From Rhynochetos jubatus (taxonomy: Eukaryota > Chordata > Aves > Eurypygiformes > Rhynochetidae): DNA of 64,000 nucleotides. The notes beneath the pieces are model-generated. The model was not told where the DNA came from. It saw only the letters and a program-made list of their open reading frames with translations, and did not search any database. The DNA is taken from assembly GCA_027574665.1 (NCBI GenBank), contig CM050648.1:45169700-45233699 (forward strand), written 5' to 3'. Shown here piece by piece: positions 1 to 12,160 of this stretch. Position numbers and translations under genes: made by a program. Each line of letters opens with the position of its first letter. Position 1 is the first letter of the stretch.

Positions 1-335
1 AATACATGTTTAATGGGAAAGAAGGTGAATCACTTCAAAACTCAAAAGGAATACAAGATGAGCACATCTGAACAGCTAAATTCCTGATTCCAAACCCAGC
101 TTTCACAGGTGCTGGGGGATTCAGGTTTTCACAGAGGTAAAACTAGCACCTCTGGGAAAAAGTCCACTTCAGTGCCCACATGTTTTTCAACCTGGCTTGA
201 AACTGGGGCTCTCCTATTTTCTTGCAGCCAATTTTGAAACATGTAGCTCTCAGCAACAGTTCCTCTAGTTAATCCACAGGTTTTTAAAAGGAAGATTTAT
301 AAGTCAGTGCAGTGCTGGTAGGAGTATGAGCAGCC
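1..335. other. unique non-coding sequence, no gene seen
   Basis: AT-rich single-copy-looking DNA with stop codons in all frames. I see no repeat, RNA gene or promoter-like signal in it. Confidence 0.6.
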
Positions 336-413
336 AGATTCTTAGCTGGCATAAATCAGCATCATTCCACCAAGGTATATTGTGCAATGTTGATTTACAC
401 CAGCTATGAAATT
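336..413. repeat. palindromic MITE-like interspersed repeat
   Basis: The left arm at 344-363 (AGCTGGCATAAATCAGCAT...) is an imperfect reverse complement of 386-405 (AATGTTGATTTACACCAGCT), agreeing at about 16 of 20 positions with a 22-base centre. The arms and the flanking 'CAGATTCTTAGCTGG' resemble a palindromic repeat that I recall as abundant in turtle and crocodilian genomes, where a 'gatcctcagctggtgtaaatc' arm faces its own complement. Such elements are usually non-autonomous DNA transposons. The superfamily cannot be assigned here, and no target-site duplication was identified. The divergence between the arms suggests an old insertion. Confidence 0.55.
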
Positions 414-2415
414 AGCCCACAGTGCTCTGCCATGAAAAAAAAATGTAACTCCTGGCAGCAAAGAGGTGAAAACCTTCAAGCTAACCTGATATTTATCTGT
501 CTGGAGCAGACAGATTTTGATCACTGTCACATTCCCCTTTTATTTAGCCATCTACTGCTGCTTGGTTCCAGAGGTGAAATTTTCAGAAGAGACTACTATT
601 AGACTAAACTGCTTACACAGTGGGACCAGTGTGAAGCTGAAGCTAAGTAGTTTACAAAATCTTGACAAAGTCTATTTATTCCCAAGTTACAATACGCGCT
701 GGGCTGTTTCTGGCAGAATGTGATGCACCCAGAGGAACAGTGGATTTCAGGAAAGAGACTGAGGCTGGTGGTGTGTCTGTAAGGGAATGACAAAAAAAAA
801 AAACCAAAACCCAGTAAGTTTTGCCTGCTGATCTCCATGAGAGCTTGAGCTGGACTGTTTATGTTCTCATCCCTCAACCATTTGCACCTCAGAAGCTGGT
901 AACATCTCCCTGTGATGGTCCCTCAACCCCTTGTAGTATCGGCTTTGAGCTTCAGAGACACAGAAAACTTCGAGAAATATATATCCCGCATTTTGCACTT
1001 CCTTTATCTGCAGCATTTAATAATCTAAAAGCACCTCTTAAACAGAATTAAAATACTGAGGAAAGCATCAAAGTTCCGACTCCTCTAGCTCTAATGTATG
1101 CATTGTGGTGCACGCTTTCATTTGATCAAACCATCTGCAGCAACAATGAGAAACAACTTGATTGTAAGTTCAGACTTTACTTTGAAATAGCCAAAGATTT
1201 GCCAGAAAGCAGGCTTTTGGATCAGCCACAGTGTTCTCAGACACTTTTGGAGTCACTGGCAGATAAACCCTTTCAAACAGTGATTATTGAAGCCTTGCCA
1301 GCAGTATCTGTCTGCGGCACACTTTCCTTTGCTGCACTGTGTGATCAGAGAGGAGTTTCCATGAGTTGTTTTCTTATTGATGGAAATCAGAAGTGATGCC
1401 TTCACCACTCTTGTCTCAGACTTTCTCAACACCTTTTTCCCAGGGTCAAAACTCTTTAGCAGATGCACAAAAAACAAACAGTGCTAGCAGACATTGGTGT
1501 TTTTCTTTTTTTCAGAGTTTCACTTTTTTTTTTTTTAAGATTTTCTAATTTTTAACCCAAAAGTCAAAGCAAAATACAAACCAAGGGTTTGCTGCATGAC
1601 AACGCAGGGGATGAAGGGTGGCTTCAGCAGGTTTCCAAGCCCATGGCTCCCTGTGAGCCCTCCCTGGGCTCAGCTGCACAGCTGTGCACACCTGCAAGGT
1701 GGTGTGCAGCTCGGGGAGGTGTACATGTTAATGTGAGTGCCCTCCTGTGGTACTGTACTGTCAGTTGAGGCTTAGGAAAGGAAAGCCACTTGTTACTCTG
1801 CAATAACCTGTTCCTGCAGAAAGCATCAGGTTTCACAGCAGGTTAGCTTCCCTGTACGGTAGGAGCAACACAATTAGAATAAGCTGTTGGAATCACCCTT
1901 GGTAAAGCCAATCTGGAAATGCTCCTAGGAGCATGGGAACGAAGTGATGAAGCTCTTCACAGTGCTGAAGCTGTATTGAACAATGTCATTAAGGGCTGGG
2001 TTCAGCCGCAGTTGTGAGTTATTATGGTTTGTTTATTGTTAGCACTGCCTGGCGAGGCCTTTGAGGTGGAGGAGCTTAGTGTGTGAATGACAGCACCTGA
2101 GTGAGAGTCACCACCACCATTCACTGCTGATCGCTGCAGAGCTGTGCTCTTCCACACCGGAAGACAGGGAAAGGGGGGCCAAATGGGAAAACAGCTTCTG
2201 AGAAAAGGGGGCATCAAAATTCCTCAACTGACTGCGACACCCTGAATTAAGCTTAGACAATCTTGTGGCAGTTTCTCTAACTGAATGTAATGGCAGCAGA
2301 AGCAAGCTGGGGTGAAACAGCAGAGAATCAGGCCATGTGCTTGGATACCGCTTCCCTTTCCCCAATATGGTGGGGAGGCACAACATGGTCTTTCCCAGTG
2401 GAAGGCTGCTTTAGT

Positions 2416-2452
2416 CCCCAGGCAAAACTCCACCAGAGTCCTTTGCCTGGGG
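2416..2452. other. strong imperfect hairpin
   Basis: The arms CCCCAGGCAAA (2416-2426) and TTTGCCTGGGG (2442-2452) are perfect 11-base complements. Inside them ACTC (2427-2430) pairs with GAGT (2436-2439), leaving a CC bulge at 2440-2441 and a five-base loop CACCA. The predicted stem is 15 pairs in total. It is too short for a typical microRNA precursor and no transcript is known from the sequence, so this is a structural observation only. Confidence 0.6.
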
Positions 2453-4084
2453 CTGACCAGAGCAGGAAAGGAGGAAACTTGAACCCTTGCAAGGTCTGGC
2501 TGTCACCTTTCACCTTCTGTCACCTGCTTTGGGAACCAAGGTACTCACTTCCCTTCTTTTAGAAGAGCAAAATTAGCTCAAGTCTGGATCAACACTCTCC
2601 CCTCCTGATCCTTCCACCCACTTGTGTTGAGGGTGGCTCACACCTTGGAAAGCTGCAGAGGAACGGTCATTTCTGTTCCATTTCCTGGGATCTCTTGGTG
2701 ACAATGTTCCTAATACCACTTGTTTAACCACTGAACTTTTCTGACAGCTACCAACAATCCTTTAATTCATGTCTTCAGTCAAGAATTCCAACAAATAGAT
2801 TGGATGTTCTCAGTACCCATGTAATAACTCCATTTTCTCTTGCTTTGATAATAATTTGGGTTTGTATTTTTTTGCATGTAGTACAATGCAGTAAAGAATA
2901 GGGGCTTTTTTAGTCTACACTTTTAGGCAATTCAATTTTAATTCTTAATCTCAATTATTTGTTGAGAATCAAGGCTGAGACCTTGAGACTTCACTACACT
3001 TAACGACAATCTGTGTGAAAACCACCCCGCCTTTTTTTATAGCTTCCTTTGGATATTGTGTCAAACTTTCAGAACCCAGGTTTGAAAATGTTGCCCATAC
3101 CTATTTACTCATCCTTGTAATTAGATAACAGTGATGGGAGGAGTTCATCTTTCTTTTACATGATTCAAGTACAGGCATGTCCACTACCTTTCTCTGGAAA
3201 TTACTCAGCCTAATAGCCTTGCTTTTCAAATGTTTTTCTTGACAATCACATGACTTTAAAAGCTTTCTCTCTTTTCAATTCAAAAGATATTTCATTCTCT
3301 CTTCTTAGCCTTTCTGAGAAGCACCTCAACATCTGAAGATGCTTCATGACGAAATATTAGACCAAGAAGTCTGGATTATGAACTCCACAGAGCAAGTTTC
3401 CTGACATTGTCTTGCCAAAGAATCTCAAGTATGATTTGTAGAGGTTGCTTTAAAACTATTGTCTATTGTGTCAGATCTTGCTCTACTCCTTCTTAGCACT
3501 TTATGTTTCTATTAGGCCTGTGAAAGGGAAAGAGAGTTACTGACTATTTTGGAGCATATATTAGGCTATGGAGATCCCCTCAGGACTTGACTGCAACTAG
3601 CTCCTTACTGGTTTCATTGCTAGAAATTTCCCAGATGGCAGGCAATGTATTTTCAGTCCCTACCAGACTAACACTTAGAACAAGTGACCTAGAATGGTAT
3701 CTCATCATCAATCCACTGAGCCATCCTGTCCCCATAAATACAGTTTCACTTAACAAAATTGCATTTGACGAGCAGTTAATCCAGTTTATGCTTTAATCCC
3801 TTTCGGTATTTCAAAGAAAAAAAAATCAAAGCTGCTAAATATTGAGTTAAAATTCTCGACTGAGTACAAAGTAATACTATCCTGCTAAGAATTTCAGGAA
3901 AAATACATTTTGAGAAAGAGGAGAGGAGAGAGGACTAAATTTCTTCTGATTTAGCACCCCAGTATGGCAGACATCTTTACTTCTGTTTTTGCATCATTTG
4001 TTCTTACGTATATTGCATATAGAATGTCAGATCATTCTATAGTAAAATGTCTTTAGGCAAAACCTCTCATATGACAAAGAATAC

Positions 4085-4100
4085 AAAAAAAAAAAAAAAA
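4085..4100 (+). repeat. poly(A) run of 16
   Basis: A plain A16 homopolymer. No processed-pseudogene body or target-site duplication is evident next to it. Confidence 0.9.
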
Positions 4101-4937
4101 GATAGCTTCTTGCAAAAACAAATAGGGACTGGCCCTTTTTAGGATGCTATCCCTATATATTTCTTTAAAAATAAGAGATTTGAGTGCCCTTTCAGATTTG
4201 ACTATAAGCAGCTTTCTCAGAGAACTGAACAAGGTTTCACCAAGTCCCAGGAAAACACCTGACCCGTCTTTCTGCCTTTCTAATGGTCATGGTGGTTTGA
4301 AGAACCTTAGAGTGACATGCTCAAACAGTATGGGTCCAGATTGTTGAACTGGGGGTTTTTGGAGGGGTGAGAGAAACTGTAATTATTCAATAAGATGTGC
4401 AAGAGAGAAAAAAGAAAATAAATCCTGATGGGTTTTGAGGACAATGCAGATATTCATAGGGCAATACAAGACCAGTTTACAGCATAAGCAAATACAAAGA
4501 TATGTGATATAATTTTGATCAGGCAAAATTGCAAATAATATTTTACTGTGTATAAGGTAGAAGGCACAGAAGGAAAGATATCTCTGTGAGACATCTACCT
4601 GCTGTACCAAGTCCACTTCATAGAATTTCTTTCTAGCATGATGATAAGAAGCCCCCCAAAAAAATCCTGGGTCTCCCAGGAAAAGAGACGTCATGCTTGA
4701 TATTCCTCGACCCCATCCAGCTGCTTTTCATTTCTCCATTGGAAGTGTCCATCTTGTTTTTTCCGCCACTATGCTACCTGCACATCTGTGAGAAAACCTG
4801 CCCTGCCCTTAAACAGAGATGGTTCAAAATATTCTTTTGCAACACTGGCTCTATAGGACTGCAAAAGGGAACCATTAAATGCCAGCCACCATCCCTTCCC
4901 TTGTATGGGAGGAGAGCGTTGTCATAGTATCTGAGAT

Positions 4938-6680
4938 ATGTTGGTTGGAGGGGAAATCCTCTGGGGGCTGTCTAGGCCAGCCAGAATGAAACTGTGGCCA
5001 ACGTTATGTCAGGTTGGCCACGGCTTTACTAGATGAGTCTTGAAAATCTCTTCAGAAAACCTTCACCTCTTTGGATATGCTGTTCCAGACCCACACTACC
5101 TCGTGATGAATAAACTTCAAAATTCCTGGTCTGAACCTCCCTAGTCACAACTTGCAATTATTTCCCCTTGGAACTTTAACTATTTGCTCATGTAACTAGC
5201 CTAGCTGTCTAGTAACTAACAACTAGTTGTCTGAAAAGAGTTTGGCTCTTACAGCTTTATAATTCTCTTTTCAGAAATTGTAAGCTACATTTGATCATCC
5301 CTTTTTCTTCTCTGTCAGACGAAACAAGGTCATGTCCCACAGCCTTCTCTAACAGGCAACAAGCTCCATATCCCCAAGTACCTTCATAGCCTGCCGCTGG
5401 AACTTACCCAGTTTCTCAGTATCTCTGTTTAACTTGAGAAACCAAAGCTGGCACAGTATTTCAGGTGCAGCCTCACCAATGCCAGCTAGAGAATGTTCCC
5501 TCACCCTGCCATCCACGGTCCTCCTAACGCAGTATGTGGTTTCCTTTATTTACACAGAAAGCACATTGCTGGGTTATATGCAATTTGGTGCCTGTCATAA
5601 CCCCCAGGTCCTTTTCCACAGCGCTGTTTCTCAGCCAGACCGTCCCCAGCCAGTACTGATGCAGAGGGTTACCCCACCCCCCGTGCACAACTTTGTACTT
5701 CATGCAGCTGTTCTTGGCCCAGGTCTAAAGTTTCTCTCAGCCCCTGCAATTCAGCAGCACTGGGTGTCACCACTCCCCATCCACAAATCTCCAGAGGGTG
5801 CATTTTGTCAAACCATCCAGGTCATTGACGAAGGTACTAAACAAGTAGTCTTAGTATCAATCCTTTGGGTTACTGTACTTGCTGCTGGCACCAAACTGGT
5901 CTCAAGCCATCAGTTACCACCCCTGGAGCCTGCCAATCTTGCTAATTTTTAATTCTTCTAATAATCCATCCATCCATCCATCCATCCATCCCACGTTGCC
6001 TCAAACTACTATTGCAAATGCTGTGGGAGATCATCTCAAAAGCCTTCCAAGGTACATTGCATTCACTACTCTTCCTTCATCCACAGTCATTCGTCACAGA
6101 AGGCAACCAGGTTGCTGAAGCACACTTTAGTATTCCTATGTCTACTGCTCCTGATTACATTCTTGTTCTGCATGTGTTCGGAAATGCAGTCTAGTAGGAT
6201 GTACTCCATGATTTTTCCATACACTGAAGTTGAGCCAACCAGTAGTTCCCCAAATCCTCCTCTTCCCTTTATAAAGATTGACTTGTTATAATGTTAACCT
6301 TTTTCCAGCTGTCAGGCAACTTCCTCAGCTGACATGATTTTGCACTGAGGACAGACAGCAATCTTGCAGTCACATCAGAACCCTCAACACCTTCAGGTGC
6401 ATCCCAACAGCTTCTCCTTAACCTGTTGTTCCCCTGCTGTTGGCTGGCCCTCCCACTCCAATTTATACCAGTATGCACAGAGGTCTGGGAGAGGGTTCTG
6501 CCTTTGAAGGATGAGGCAAACCAATGTGTTGAGTACATCACCATTTCCCATGCCACGAATTCTAGGAAGCTCAGCAATTCTTTACACGGTGTGGTGTTGC
6601 CACTCAGCACACATCGATCCTCACATGGTATCTTGTTCTTTGTAAGTTTGGAGATGAAAATCATCATGGAATGGTGTTTC
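4938..6680 (-). mobile_element. CR1 LINE relic, 3' part of reverse transcriptase plus 3'UTR
   Basis: Read on the minus strand, this is the 3' portion of a chicken-repeat-1 (CR1) non-LTR retrotransposon: the end of the ORF2 reverse transcriptase followed by the 3'UTR, whose terminus lies at the low-coordinate side. Landmarks on the plus strand match the antisense CR1 consensus in order. They are the 'ggttgg..gggaa..tcctctggggg' 3' end at about 4940, 'caggtgcagcctcacca' near 5464, 'cccccaggtccttttcc' near 5601, and the 'tcattgacgaaggtactaaacaag' block near 5822. The last block encodes LFSTFVNDL on the minus strand, corresponding to the family's LFNIFINDL motif. Next come 'tccatgatttttccatacac' near 6207 and 'agtagttcccc..atcctcctcttccc' near 6241. 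In-frame stops and indels show it is dead. A (ATCC)n tract interrupts it. At about 1.7 kb it is long for a bird CR1 copy, most of which are a few hundred bases. Open frames inside it are accidental or remnants. Confidence 0.9.
5963..5991 (+). repeat. (ATCC)n microsatellite
   Basis: About seven uninterrupted ATCC units lie inside the decayed CR1 copy. The tract does not correspond to any CR1 consensus segment I recall, so it probably arose by slippage after insertion. Confidence 0.9.
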
Positions 6681-8794
6681 AGCCCTGGATACTGTTTAGA
6701 GTGTAACAATAGCAGCCATTAAATACAGAATCCCCAACTTAAGGCAATAAATGTTAGGTGGAGCAGGAGGAATCACACACTACCAAATATATACAACTAT
6801 TCAAAGGAAAAAAAAGAAATTGGGCTGCCACTTTGCCCTTGAAAATCAGTAGGTATTGCCATTTTCAGCCATCAATGTACGTGATTAATTTAGAAGATTA
6901 GCTTTCTGTGCAGTCAAAGGAGAGAGGGCCTTACAGAAGGCAATTCAGAGTACCTGAAAGATAGGCCTCTACTCTGAAAAAGCTGGGAGTTGGGGTGGAA
7001 AGCAAGCAGGGATGAAAAGGGGTGACTATCTATCTCCTTAGGTGTTCTTCATATTTTTTGAAAGGCCTAATCTAGTATTTGTACCAAATGCACAGTATTC
7101 CTATTTCACCCTAGCCTCAAATGTCATACTCTTCTATTGCTTAGGAAGCCAAATTTCTCTTACAAAGAGTTCAAACAGTCTGTTGCTCCACAACTGTATC
7201 TTTTTTTTCCACAAGAGGGAAAATAGAAGCACATACTTAATGTGCTAGTGCCTAGATAATTTTTTTAAGGAGGGCTAAGTAAAAGAATGATAGATAAAAG
7301 CTGTTTTTTCCCAGCATAGAAAAGAGAAAAAAAATCCTTTTATTTGTCATTTTTTGGAAAGGAGAACATGACAAGCATGTTTGATGTGGAAGAAAAGCTT
7401 GTTTGTAGATGTTGGAGAAATTATTCAAGGACAGTTCACTCATATAAAAAATGACCCCTGCGTTACAGCCAAGGTCAATGAGACCTAGAGCGACCTGCCA
7501 CAAAACTGTAATTTTGTCTGCTTGTTTGGGCCAGTTTATCCCTTTTCTCCATTTCCTTTTGGCATTTTGGAGACGACTAGCACTCCCCCACTTCCACTGT
7601 ACTTGGCACTTTCCCCAAGACGCATGAAAATCCCTCAGAAGGATAATATAGATCTTATGAGGTCATTTTTTCCCACTCATTCTTTGGAAGGAGGTATGAA
7701 GTGATGATATTACACTGCCCGTACTTTAGGTGACAGATGCCGTCTCTTTTTCGCTAGTTCTCTCTCCAGCTCTTTTGCTAATTTCCACTAAGTCTTAGTA
7801 CTTTAGCCGTTTATGCTTCATACAATCATAATTAGTTCCATCCTGCCATGGGTTTATCTGCTTCTATCCTCTTAAGAAAATCTGTTCCCCATCTCATGGC
7901 TCTCAGATCTTATGCCTGTATAAAATACTACTGTTGAGAACATCAAGTGTTATACACTCTTTACGGTTAGTATTCTCGTGATAGCACTTCCATTGTTGTA
8001 CAGTTCTGTTCTTTCCCCTCCCTCTAACTCAAGGGAATTTGAAGCTGCTCCTTGAAAAATTCACAGGCCACATAAAACTAGCAGTGACATCAACTGGAGC
8101 CAGTTAAGTACGTCAGAGGGATTAAAAGCTGATAAGAGAGGGAAAGAGTAGAACTGCTTTTTCATTTGTACATTTATCACACATTCCTCATCACTCACCT
8201 TTTTTGAATTCTTGGATATAGTGAAATGACCTTAATTATATGGTAGTCCTTGTTATCTAGGAAATTAAATACAAATAAGGCTCGTAACAAAGGAAAAAGA
8301 CAACACCAACAGTAATCACAAAGCAAAGACAACCCTCTTAACCACCCGCACTAAACCCTGAAGACAGAGAGATGCTGCAATTTTGTTTATGTTGTAGATT
8401 GTAGGAATTAGTAGGTGAAAACCAATGGAATGTGCCACATACATAGAGAATGAAAAGACCACATTCTTTCTCTCTGTCCAGAACTATGAATACAAAATTT
8501 AAGGTGATAATCTACAATACATTTTCACAGAGTGTTTTAACCTTACTTAGAGTGCAAAAATCTCTCATGCTAAAATTCCATCTGCCCGGATATTTAATCT
8601 TCCTAACACTGAGTACTTATCAATGTCATATGAAAGTGGTGTGTGGACATTTATTAAGGACTTTGGCTTCCCCCTTAGCACCGACCACTTCAGCCTCACT
8701 GTGCATCATGTGTTGGGGTCACAGCTGCATGGCCCTCCCCTGCCCCTCCAGTCCAAAAGATCTTACTGCTTCAGCCTCTGTCCCCGCACAGATG

Positions 8795-8874
8795 CACACG
8801 TATGCACACGTGTGAACACTTACGGCACACACATATCTATATACCTATATATATATACACATACATACACGTGT
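8795..8874 (+). repeat. alternating CA/CG/TA simple-sequence patch
   Basis: A run of alternating purine-pyrimidine sequence: CACACGTATGCACACGTGTG, then (CA)n, a TA-rich segment, and CATACATACACGTG. It holds two CACGTG hexamers (8807-8812 and 8868-8873), the first within the ten-base palindrome CACACGTGTG. This composition favours Z-DNA or cruciform structure under supercoiling. Confidence 0.7.
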
Positions 8875-11658
8875 AGCTCCACTCTTATGCATCGTGCAGT
8901 CAGTTTACCAAAGCCCCCTTGAACGACCGGACAGAGATAGTATATGGTTAAAAGCGAGCTAAGTGAAGTAACAGTTATTTGGAGCTCTAGGAAAATGAAG
9001 TGATTCATATGGAAGGGATGGCATGGAGCAAGTTTTTATGTCACGGGTATAATATTAAGAAATCTTACCTCATTTCCTTAATTAGTCTTTTCTCATTGTG
9101 CCTATAGCCCAAAAGGTTTACCTACTTGAGCTCAAAAGGGTGGAGTGTTTTGACAGCTACATTAAGTTACTTCTAATTGAGGTTTTTGGCTGTCTGCTTA
9201 CATTTCGTTACTATACCTAATGTTATGAATGTTACATAATAACTTTGGTACGGTGCTTTTTTCTTGGTTGCTATATTCAACAGAATCCAGACAAAAGTGC
9301 CACTGAGACACTGAGACTGCTACAAAAATGTAAAGTAGTCTTCTGTCCATATGAGTATTTATAATTACTGCAATCTTTCAGATTTTTGGGGGGACTTAAA
9401 AGTGTAGAGATGATCAGGTTCTGGACTGATACTGTCTAATTGTGAAATATTGAAACACAGACTTCCCTCTCACTGAAATTGCCACAAAAGCCTGTGCAAA
9501 AGCTATGAGGAGGGCAAAAGGAGAGATACCAATTGAAATGGAAGGTTCAGAATTAAAACCCAATTAAAGTTTTGTTAAAAGTTGTTTGGTTTTTTGGTAG
9601 CTGAACTAACACTGTTTGTATTACATGACAACTTCACTTTTTTAAAAATCTTAATACCAACTCTAGCATTCAAAGAAAAATTAAAATTATAACACTTTTC
9701 AGTATCAACCATTTATGTGTTTTAAAAGCCTCACAAAACAAGAACTAACATGCTTTTACAAAAGCTCCAGGGCCATCTATTGAACATTTACATTCTTTTT
9801 CAGACCCCAGAGAGACACAACAATGCTTAAGGCTACCTGCATCTTTGAAAGGCACCAGAAGCAGCTCCACACAAGTTGATGGAGTTAGATTAGTATAAAA
9901 CTAGATTCATGTTTAATGTCTGTATAAAGCAGGTACAAGAAGATAGCACTGAGCTTCAAGGCTCACACAGACAGGAAAGGCCAGGTCTGGAGATAGGGTA
10001 TGAGTTTGGTGTACACAGAAGGAACCATGTGTTATCATGGCAGTGTGAACTCTCTTTGTACACACATCTGGGGTGGCTTTAAAGAATAAAGCCTACACCA
10101 ATTGCAATGATTTTTTTTAAACTCATCCTGCGTCATATGAAACCTGCCTTAGAGACAGTACAACTGCAAAAGGAAACTTCAGTAGTTACCACCAAGTTTT
10201 ATAAACTCAGTTCGCACTACAGGTAGTTGAGTCCTCCGCACCGAGCTACCAACTGTAACATGAAATGTCAGCTGAAGTTTCTCTAATTAACTTCTTCTCA
10301 TCATACCCTTCCTACTGGTATTATATATATTTATTGATTTCACATGGGGCTTTCATTTCTCCTGAGATAAATCTGAAAATCTCAGGGGCCTTGCCTTGTC
10401 AGTTAGAGAGAGGGGCATAAAGGGGGTCTTTTCCAAAAGAGGGTTGTGGAAGGGACATCTGGTTCCTCATAGGCTTCCTGTCCCCATAAGGCAAAACAAC
10501 TAGGCTAAGCCAAGCCTTTTCCCCAACTCTTTCACATAACACAAGGGCACAAACACAGAGGGGTGTGCAGGCACCCACAGAAGAGAGGACATACAGCAGA
10601 ATGGGGAGTAATGACACATCTTTACTCTCCCGTCGGGCAATGCCATACCTTCCCCCAAGCAACCTTACCACTGCTTTCCTGCCTTCTGTAACTTTGTCTG
10701 CCTTTAAAAGGGATTTCCCCTCCTGAAGCTCCTGGGGCTTCCCTTTTTGCTCCCCCTCCTGCTAACTCATCAGTTTTATTAAATGTGTAAAAGAAATCAC
10801 TCTATTCGCACTCCTGTCTCACTCCTCAGTCTTTCTCCTGGTGACGCAGCCTGACCCAGTATGGTTTCCTACCCCCACCTCTGCAGTCCTGCTATGCACA
10901 GCTGCTTTTTCTCTTATCTTTCTCCTGCTGCCTACTTCTCTGTCGGTGTCCCTCCCGGGATGGTCCCCTCTGGCCTTTGTCCAGCTCTCCCAGAAGTTTT
11001 TCCCTATACAGCAGCTGTGTGTAGTTGCACACCATATATAATCCCAGGCTGTGTTTCACGGGGGTGCTTGCAGACATGTATCTGTGCCAGTGATTCTGTA
11101 GATTAAATGAATGATTTTATATAAACGACCCCCAGCAATGTGCTCCACAGTTAGCACTTCAACCAATGCTCCTGGCCTACCATTGCCCTTTTCTTTCAAA
11201 CCTTGTTTTTCCAAGTTCAAGTAATAGTTGGGCATGGATTTTTTCTGAAGTAATCAACACTCTGTTCAAGTGGAAGCTGTTGAGAGATAATACTCCTGTC
11301 CCTGAATCTGTTCCCAGCTGCTCCTCACTGTTGTTCCTAGCTTCATAAATTCACATCTAAATGTCATATCCTTCATTTTAGCCAGACGAAAGTTTTCAAA
11401 ACAAATCTGAGCATATCTGGACTATTTACTTGCTATATATAGACCAAAATAAAATCTCCAGCTAGAGTGTGAGCTAGTGAGAACATATGGAATGCCTCAC
11501 AGAAAGAAAGAAACAGCTAGAAAAGTGTAATTAACTCATAGGAAGGCTACTGTAACATGAAGGAAGAATTTCTACCAGGTTCTGCTACTGGATCTGATAC
11601 GGTCTTATGGAAAAATATACTCCAATGTAGGGAAATTTTGAAACTTTGGCAACTTTTA

Positions 11659-11693
11659 CATATATATATATATACACACACACATACATATAT
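11659..11693 (+). repeat. (TA)n(CA)n microsatellite
   Basis: A (TA)7-8 tract runs directly into (CA)5-6 and then CATACATATATA. This is a compound dinucleotide repeat with no associated gene. Confidence 0.85.
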
Positions 11694-12045
11694 AAGACAC
11701 GAAGGACAAAAATGTTAGAGGTGCTGGATTGGATCCATGTTTGAACCTTGCAGAGAAGGGGGGAATACCACAATTTTGTTAATGCTTCAATTAAATTAAT
11801 GCTTCTGTTAAAATCAGCAATTCAAGTCAACCAAAATTCAAAGTATAGAATTACCGAGCGTGATGGCTTGAAAACATATTTTTTTGTTTTCTATACTGAA
11901 TCAGATCTGACTTGTTTTGTCTCTAAATGAAATTATTCCTTAAAACAATCATTCCTACTGCAACCAGAAAGGTCAGGAAATACACATAGTCACATAATTG
12001 ACATTTAAAATATGCTTCATTGGCCATAGTGTAAAACAATAACTA

Positions 12046-12160
12046 GGATAGGATAGGATAGGATAGGATAGGATAGGATAGGATAGGATAGGATAGGATA
12101 GGATAGGATAGGATAGGATAGGATAGGATAGGATAGGATAGGATAGGATAGGATAGGATA
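12046..12160 (+). repeat. perfect (GGATA)23 pentanucleotide array
   Basis: Twenty-three uninterrupted copies of GGATA, 115 bases, with abrupt edges (5' flank aacta, 3' flank ttctc). No copy carries a substitution. On the minus strand the unit is TATCC, which has no stop in any frame, so an apparent Tyr-Pro-Ile-Leu-Ser repeat protein there is an artefact. Perfect purity over this length suggests recent expansion and likely length polymorphism. Each unit carries a GATA core (GGATAG, a near-match to WGATAR). Confidence 0.98.

Larger units (their letters stand above)
414..4937. other. unique non-coding sequence
   Basis: About 4.5 kb without a supportable gene. It holds a T-rich run near 1519-1537, a strong hairpin at 2416-2452 and an A16 run at 4085-4100, each noted separately. 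Open frames here reach about 100 codons, but none shows a domain, a codon bias or splice signals I would trust. No further interspersed repeat was recognised, although heavily decayed copies could be missed. Confidence 0.55.
6681..12045. other. unique non-coding sequence
   Basis: About 5.4 kb with no supportable gene. It contains two alternating purine-pyrimidine simple-repeat patches (8795-8874 and 11659-11693). The rest is AT-rich DNA with frequent stops. The open frame at 8450-8815 (about 120 codons) has no domain. The 10.4-11.1 kb part is pyrimidine-rich and somewhat more GC-rich, but shows no convincing exon. Confidence 0.55.

Noticed and set aside
5434-5952. 172-codon plus-strand open frame
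   Set aside because: It is antisense to the CR1 reverse-transcriptase 3' region and its UTR.
12046-12160. CRISPR-like array
   Set aside because: The units are contiguous five-base repeats with no spacers, in a vertebrate genome.
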